Below are positions 58,491 to 64,000 of a stretch of DNA of 64,000 nucleotides, in pieces. The DNA is from Benincasa hispida (taxonomy: Eukaryota > Streptophyta > Magnoliopsida > Cucurbitales > Cucurbitaceae), in contig NC_052355.1 of assembly GCF_009727055.1 (NCBI RefSeq), forward strand, positions 5,832,183 to 5,896,182, given 5' to 3'. Within the stretch, counting starts at the first letter, position 1; every line of letters starts with the position of its first letter. The notes below the pieces were generated by a model. The model had not been told where the DNA came from. It searched no databases and saw only the letters and a program-made list of their open reading frames with translations. The position numbers and the translations under genes were made by a program.

Positions 58491-59260
58491 TAAGTAAAAC
58501 AATTCTAAGCATGCGAGACCTAATATAGATAGACACTTTATATGTATTTAGTCTATTTGATTAAGTTAGAATTTTGTCCATATGATTTCAAAAAGTATAA
58601 TTTAGTCTATTTAATAAAAATTCATAAAAAGTAAATATGGTTGATAAAATCTCCATAAATAGTCACTACCAGGACACTTTATATGTATTTTATCAAACCA
58701 TAAAAATTAAATTCTAATTAAAGACTCAATAAAAAAAATCTAATTATAAATTATATGGATTGAGTTTCTAACTTTCTTCCAACTATGAAGATTAAATATA
58801 CAATTTAACCTAAAGTTTATGAATTTTAAAAAAAAATATTTAGAAAAATATCAATTTACATCCCAAAACTTTTAGGGCTTGTATTAAATTAAATCATGTA
58901 CTAATAATTATATCCATTTAAACCCCAATCTTTCAAAAGTGTATCAATTTATATCTTCTGATATAGATTAAGACAACGTTTACCAATTCCTAATGAAAAT
59001 GTGTAATTGTAATGGGATTCTATTGATAGATTAATCGTAACGGTCCACAATCATATGTAATTTGATTGCTTTTGATTAGGTTTACTTAGAACTATGAATC
59101 TATTACTGCTACCGTTATCGTTTAGGATTCAATGGTAACAGTAGATGTGACAAATTCACAATTCTCACGCTATAACTGAAAGAGTAGATAATACTTTGTG
59201 CGAAAATGAATGGTATCCCAATTTTATTTTACAGAACATATGAAAAAAACAGAGGACAAA
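58491..59260. other. AT-rich non-coding stretch
   Basis: No open frame, RNA gene or element end could be supported. A local near-repeat of ACACTTTATATGTATTTAGT occurs at about 58530 and 58675. In Seg-2 the matching position is occupied by the gypsy element. Confidence 0.5.
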
Positions 59261-59855
59261 TGTCATACCCCCTCTCAAATTACCCTCTTAATCCGAGAAG
59301 GGATGTGAAGACAACAGTTGATAGCCCTCTTATGATAACTACTGTCCAACCTGTTCCTGTGGACCTGTATCCTTAGCACTAGTTGATCTGATAGGAGTTA
59401 AAGAAAATCTTATAGCAATTACATACATAATCTCATCTATCACTTAACTATAAAGATTCTACCATTCAAAATATTCACATCCATTTACATCACAATCATC
59501 TAAATAACAAACATTTACATATACTACATTTGACTCCAAAATTCTACCCTTAATCCCAAGATGTGTATAGACAAAATTAGGGTTTAAAACACGACAAGTG
59601 GACCACCTAAACTTCAAAGGACTGGAGAATTCTAAAAGTGACTGACTGACATATCTACATGGCTTTGGGTCATAGATTGCTACTTGGGGAGAGAAAACAT
59701 TTAAAAGAATGAGCTTAAAATAGCCAGTGAGTTACTATTTAAAATAAAACTTTCTTTGAGCATAAATAACATAAACATGTTTTCTCATTAAACATTTACA
59801 TGATCACTTCCAGGGTTTGGAAATAAAACTGAAATCATGAAATCATATCATATTT
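59261..59855 (-). mobile_element. LTR fragment, family LTR-G
   Basis: The plus strand starts TGTCATACCCCCTCTCAAAT after ACAAA, the same end design as LTR-A. A hairpin-like block lies at 59678-59737 (GAGCTTAAAATAGCCAGTGA). The sequence stops after about 600 bases, where CopY pre-integrase begins, so most of the LTR is missing and no right-hand target duplication can be found. Confidence 0.6.
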
Positions 59856-61180
59856 ATTATAAAAAAAATTGCACAAGGTATATTTTGAAGTTAATGAAGT
59901 GTTTGTTAGCTCAAGAGGTGTCCAAATTTGTTTTACAAAACTTGAAAACAACTTATATGTGTTAAGACCAACAAAAGCAAAAAGTATTTTAAATATTGAG
60001 ATGTTTAAAATAGCTGAAACTCGGAATAAAAGGCTAAAAGTTTCTCCAAGTACCTATCTTTGGCACTTAAACTTGGCCACATTAATCTTAATATGATTGG
60101 GTGATTGGTCAAGAACGGACTCCTAAGGTAGTTCAAAGACAACTATTTACCTCCACGTGAGTCCTGTCTTGAGGATAAGATGACCAAAAGATCTTTTACA
60201 GGATAAGGTCTAGAACCAAAGAACTCTTAGAACTTGTACATTTATATCTCCGTGGTCCCATGAATGTCAAAGCATAAGGAGGATATGAATATTTTATCAT
60301 TTTTATTGATGACTATTCAAGGCATGGTTATGCTTACCTAATGCATCACAAATCCAAAGCCATTGAAAAGTTTAACGGTATAAGGTAGAGGTTGAGAAGC
60401 TATTAGGTAAAACAATTAAAACACTTCAATCAAATCGATGTATTGAGTATATAGACTTGAGATTTTAGGAGTATTTGATAGAATATGGAATCAAGTCTCA
60501 ACTCTCAGCACCTGGTATACCTCAACAAAAGGGTGCATCGGAAAGGAGAAATAAAACTCAGTTCGACATGGTTTGTTTAATGACAAGCTATGCTCAATTT
60601 TCTGATTCGTTTTGGGGATATGTAGTAAAGGTTGTTGTGTACATTTTGAACATAGTTCCTTCAAAAATTGTTTCTGAAACATCATATGAGTTGTGGAAAG
60701 TGCATAAACATAGTTTACATAACTTCACAATTTGGGGATGTCCTGCACATGTGTTGATAAAAAAAACCCAAAGAAATTGAAATGTCGTTCAAAATTGTGC
60801 CTATTCATAGGATACCCCAACGAGACGATAGGTGGTCTATTTTATGATCCTCAAGATAACAAAGTATTTTTGTCGAAAAAATCTACATTCTTAGAGCAAG
60901 ATCACATGAGAGATCATCAACCTTGCAGTAAACTAGTGTTGAGTGAAATTTCCAAAGAAGCTATAGATAAACCAACATGAGTTGTTGATCAGACCGGTCC
61001 TTCAACAAGAGTTGTTGTTGAAGATGGTGATTTTGGTCAGTCACATCCTTCTCAAAAGTTGAGAGTGTCTCGACGTAGTGGGAGGGTTGTCCATCAAGCT
61101 GATCGTTACATAGGTTTAATAGAAATTTAGCTCGCCATGCCCAATGAAGGCATTGAGGAACCATTGACCTGTGAATAAGT
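59856..61180 (+). pseudogene. CopY pol fragment B: pre-integrase and integrase
   Basis: The frame gives FEVNEVFVSSRGVQICFTKL, KLENNLYVLRPTKAK and YLWHLNLA, the copia GAG-pre-integrase domain with the zinc-binding His region. The integrase core follows after a gap: FIDDYSRHGYAYLM, GIPQQKGASERRNKTQFDMV with the catalytic Glu, SDSFWGYVVKVVVYILN and FTIWGCPAHVLIKK. Then YDPQDNKVFLSKKSTFLEQD lies in the linker. The second catalytic Asp region (near 60440) is degraded. Stops and frameshifts are frequent. It closely matches fragment A (36579-37583). Confidence 0.9.
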
Positions 61181-62780
61181 TGTTAGGGTTTATGCTCTAG
61201 ATCTCGTAAGTTTCTTTATTTTGTAATTATATTGTACAAAAAAAATTTTAATTAATAATATATGAGATATTTTATTTGACCTTTAGTAGCATTAAACCCA
61301 CAAACCAATAAACTAGCATCCAAGGTTATCATCTGTAGCTTAAATATGTATGTAGAGACTTATGGGTAGATCATGTTTAAGTAATAACCTAAACGGTCTG
61401 TAGTAGATGGATAAAGTTGGATACCTTATCCTGGTGACACTACGAGCATAACCCGCTTTGTAGATGTTACAATTGTTTTAAAGTACTACAAACGATCTGA
61501 TCCTCATCAGTCATGTGGAGACATGTGAGTGGGAGTATTTTATACAAAGGATTTTCTATAAAACTGGACCACGAAATGACTAGTCTCATTATTTAACGTC
61601 GTTCATAATTGAGACTTACATTTCACCAGGATGACCTAAGTAACATGACCTGAATCCTGAGTGTTTTGTGGACTCCTACTTATGAAGATGGTCCTTTGAT
61701 TTGTATGGGTGACCAGATCGTCGACTCAATAAGCCTACAATTTTGGGGATTCGTCTGATTGGGGAGCTGAGAACACAACTACACAAGAAAGAATTCACTG
61801 ATTCATTAACGGCGAGGTAAACAAATAAATTACTCTTTTAAGGGCTGATTGTGGCACCAACCTTCTCTTGGCTTAAGAGGGATTTGGTTATAGTTGGACT
61901 GTGACTTATTGTTCATTAGAGGAATCAATAGTACTTAAGGAGTTAGATGTAACTACATGGTCAAAACGGTAATTTTAGCCTAGCTGTACTTACGAGCAAT
62001 TTGTGAAGGGTCGTCGCACTGTTGACTGGTTATAACCAATGGACACATAAATATATCTATAATGCAAGGAATGCAATTGTCAGTCTTTAGTGAAGTGTCT
62101 GAAAGTTATAGGATGTTGAATAATTTAATTAAAGGAGCTTAATTATTCAAGTACTATTGGAGCTTCAATCGATAGGTCCATGAGGTCCCCTCTATAATTC
62201 AACAAGGATTTAATGAAAATCAATTTTGGATTAATTTGAATATTTAAATTAAATGAGGGAATTAATTGTATGTGATATAATTAATTTAATTTAATTGTGT
62301 GATATAATTAACATAATGTATTTGATATATTATAATATAAAGTTTAGTTGAGAGGAAATAAATATTTGAATATGATTCAAATATTAATTATATGAATTGG
62401 ATCCATATAATTGAATTTAATATAAATGAGATTTATGTTAAATACCATTAATGAGAGAAATGAAACTATAGGTTATATTGTATACGATACAATATTAAAC
62501 TATAGGTTATATGTTATATGTGATATATATATATATATCATTTAAAATTAAAATTAATTATTATTTTATTAAGTTTAATTTGAATCTTAAAGGGAGGGAA
62601 ATAACTTCCCTCCCCTTAATTCTCTCTTTAATCTCATGATCAAGGTGGAAGTTGAGGAGTGATACGGTTTTCTTTTTCTTCTTGATTTTACAGAAAATAG
62701 AGAAAAAAAGTATTTAAGAAAAACTCTCTAAAAAAATGTCCCAGACTCCTTTCCAAAACTCTCTATACCTAGAGAGAGGA
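61181..62780 (+). mobile_element. CopY LTR lying inside CopY pol
   Basis: It starts TGTTAGGGTTTATGCTC right after the integrase-RT linker and matches 37584-38983, then continues about 190 bases further. The right edge is approximate: by 62815 the sequence is copia RT again (AFLNGNLEE). Roughly the pol region between the linker and the RT QMDVKT motif is missing, so the LTR replaced pol sequence rather than simply inserting. A (TA)n run is at about 62521-62539. Confidence 0.7.
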
Positions 62781-64000
62781 AGTGGACTATGAAGAAACAT
62801 TTTCCCTTGTTGCTATGGATAGCCTTTCTAAATGGAAATCTTGAAGAGAGTATCCATATGGCTCAACTCGAAGGGTGCATTGAATAGGGTCAAGAGCAAA
62901 ATGTTTGCAAGATTAAACGATCCATTTATGGGTTGAAACAATCATCTACATCCTGGAATATAAGATTTGAGACTGTGATCAAATGGCTTTGAACAGAATA
63001 TTGACTAACCTTATGTCTACAAGAAAATTTTCAAAACCACTATAGCCTTTCTAGTGTTGTATGTCGATGGCATCCTATTCATTGGGAATGATGTAGGATT
63101 ACTGACTAACGTTAAGTAATGGCTAGCATCCTAATTTCAAGTGAAATATCTGGGAGAGACTCAGTATGTTCTTCGAATCCAAATCATTCAAAATCACAAA
63201 AATAGATCGTTAGTCTTGTCTCAAGCATCGTATATAGACAACATGTTGTCTAGATATAAGTTGCAGGATTCCAATAAGGGTTTGATACCTTTCACGCATG
63301 GAGTTCATCTGTCGAATGTACAATGTCCTAAGACACCATAAGAAGTTGAGGATATGAGACGTATTCCTTATGCATCAATAGTCGGTAGTCTAATGTATGC
63401 CATGTTATGTACACGACCTGACATATGCTATGCAGTGGGAATAGTTAGCAGGTATCAATCCAATCTAGGATATGATCATTGAATTGTCATTAGAAGAACG
63501 AAAGACTATATGCTTGAGTATGGAGCTAAAGATTTGACTCTTATATGATACAACGGCCCTGATTTTAGATCGATAATGATTCGAGGAAATTTACATCAGA
63601 ATCGGTGTTCACTCTAAACGAAGGAGCAATAGTTTTGAGGAGTATAAAGCAAGGTTGTATTGCTGACTTCACCATGGAGACTGAGTACATAGCTACATGT
63701 AAAGCAACGAAGGAAGTTGTATGGCTTAAGAAGTTCTTATAAGATTTGGAAGTTGTTCTAAATATGCATCTACCCATCACCTTCTATTGTGATAATAGTG
63801 GGGCAGTTGCAAATTCTAAAGAACCCAGAAGATATAAGTGAGGTAAGCACATTAAGTGCAAATATCATCTCATCAGTGATTTTTGCAAGGAAGAGACATG
63901 ATTGTCAAATAGATAGCTTCAGACCTTGCTGATTCGTTTACAAAGACCTTCACTGCTAAATTTTTTTAGGGTCGTCTAATGAGTCTAGTACTACGAGTTA
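62781..64000 (+). pseudogene. CopY reverse transcriptase and RNase H, runs off the window
   Basis: RT motifs: AFLNGNLEESIHMAQ, then SIYGLKQSSTSWNIRFETVI and LYVDGILFIGND, where the second Asp of YVDD is Gly, which would kill the enzyme. KYLGETQYVLRIQI and SQASYIDNMLSRYKLQDSNK follow, then ASIVGSLMYAMLCTRPDICY. RNase H continues with a degraded core and a TMETEYIATCKATKE-like motif on the plus strand near 63675-63720, then CDNSGAVANSKEPRRYK. Several stops and frameshifts are present. It probably belongs to the same element as 59856-61180, and the 3' LTR would lie to the right of the window. Confidence 0.9.

Overview
This 64-kb window looks like plant nuclear heterochromatin. It is AT-rich, has no intact protein-coding gene, and is built almost entirely from nested and broken LTR retrotransposons, solo LTRs and tandem or inverted duplications. 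The gag/pol remnants resemble Ty1/copia families common in cucurbits (melon, cucumber, gourd type), so a cucurbit is my best guess; that is inference, not proof. The only plausible functional host gene is an initiator tRNA-Met gene at 54012-54083 (minus).

Layout. 1-5603 is the 3' part of a Ty1/copia element (called CopX here), split by a solo LTR (LTR-A) with a perfect 5-bp target duplication, and ending in a polypurine tract and a 258-bp LTR. 5604-6943 is a duplicated non-coding segment (Seg-1). 6975-19211 is a giant palindrome: two arms of about 3.95 kb once later insertions are removed, with a 77-bp spacer. The left arm carries a solo LTR (LTR-B), and the right arm carries LTR-E, which replaced about 0.5 kb. 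19212-21348 is unique tail sequence with a decayed tRNA-iMet copy. 21349-27751 is a second CopX copy, again split by a solo LTR (LTR-F). 27752-30623 is Seg-2. 30624-36578 is a Ty3/gypsy element on the minus strand (LTR-A family, internally deleted). 36579-38983 is a second copia family (CopY) fused to its own LTR. 38984-43215 is an LTR-C fragment with a plus-strand solo LTR-A nested inside it. 43216-45652 holds further CopY-type LTR pieces. 45653-55196 is a second copy of the palindrome right arm plus tail, carrying two solo LTRs of a new family (LTR-D). 55197-55659 is a gene-like scrap. 55660-58490 is Seg-3. 59261-64000 is another LTR fragment followed by a CopY element interrupted by its own LTR.

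How the parts relate. Seg-1, Seg-2 and Seg-3 are three copies of one sequence. Seg-1 and Seg-2 both follow a CopX 3' LTR at the same base, while Seg-3 has the uninterrupted site. The arm plus tail and the CopY piece are also duplicated in the same order. The window is therefore a tandem segmental duplication whose order of events can be read from empty and filled insertion sites. Copy 2 serves as an unrearranged reference for how the palindrome formed.

I found no new protein-based system. The most unusual signals are the giant palindrome with its filler DNA and asymmetric spacer; a conserved stem-loop plus pyrimidine-tract block shared by five otherwise diverged LTR families; and repeated, independently arranged GCGAGA-type arrays in several LTR families. 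All coordinates were read by eye, so boundaries may be off by a few bases, and by tens of bases where marked approximate.
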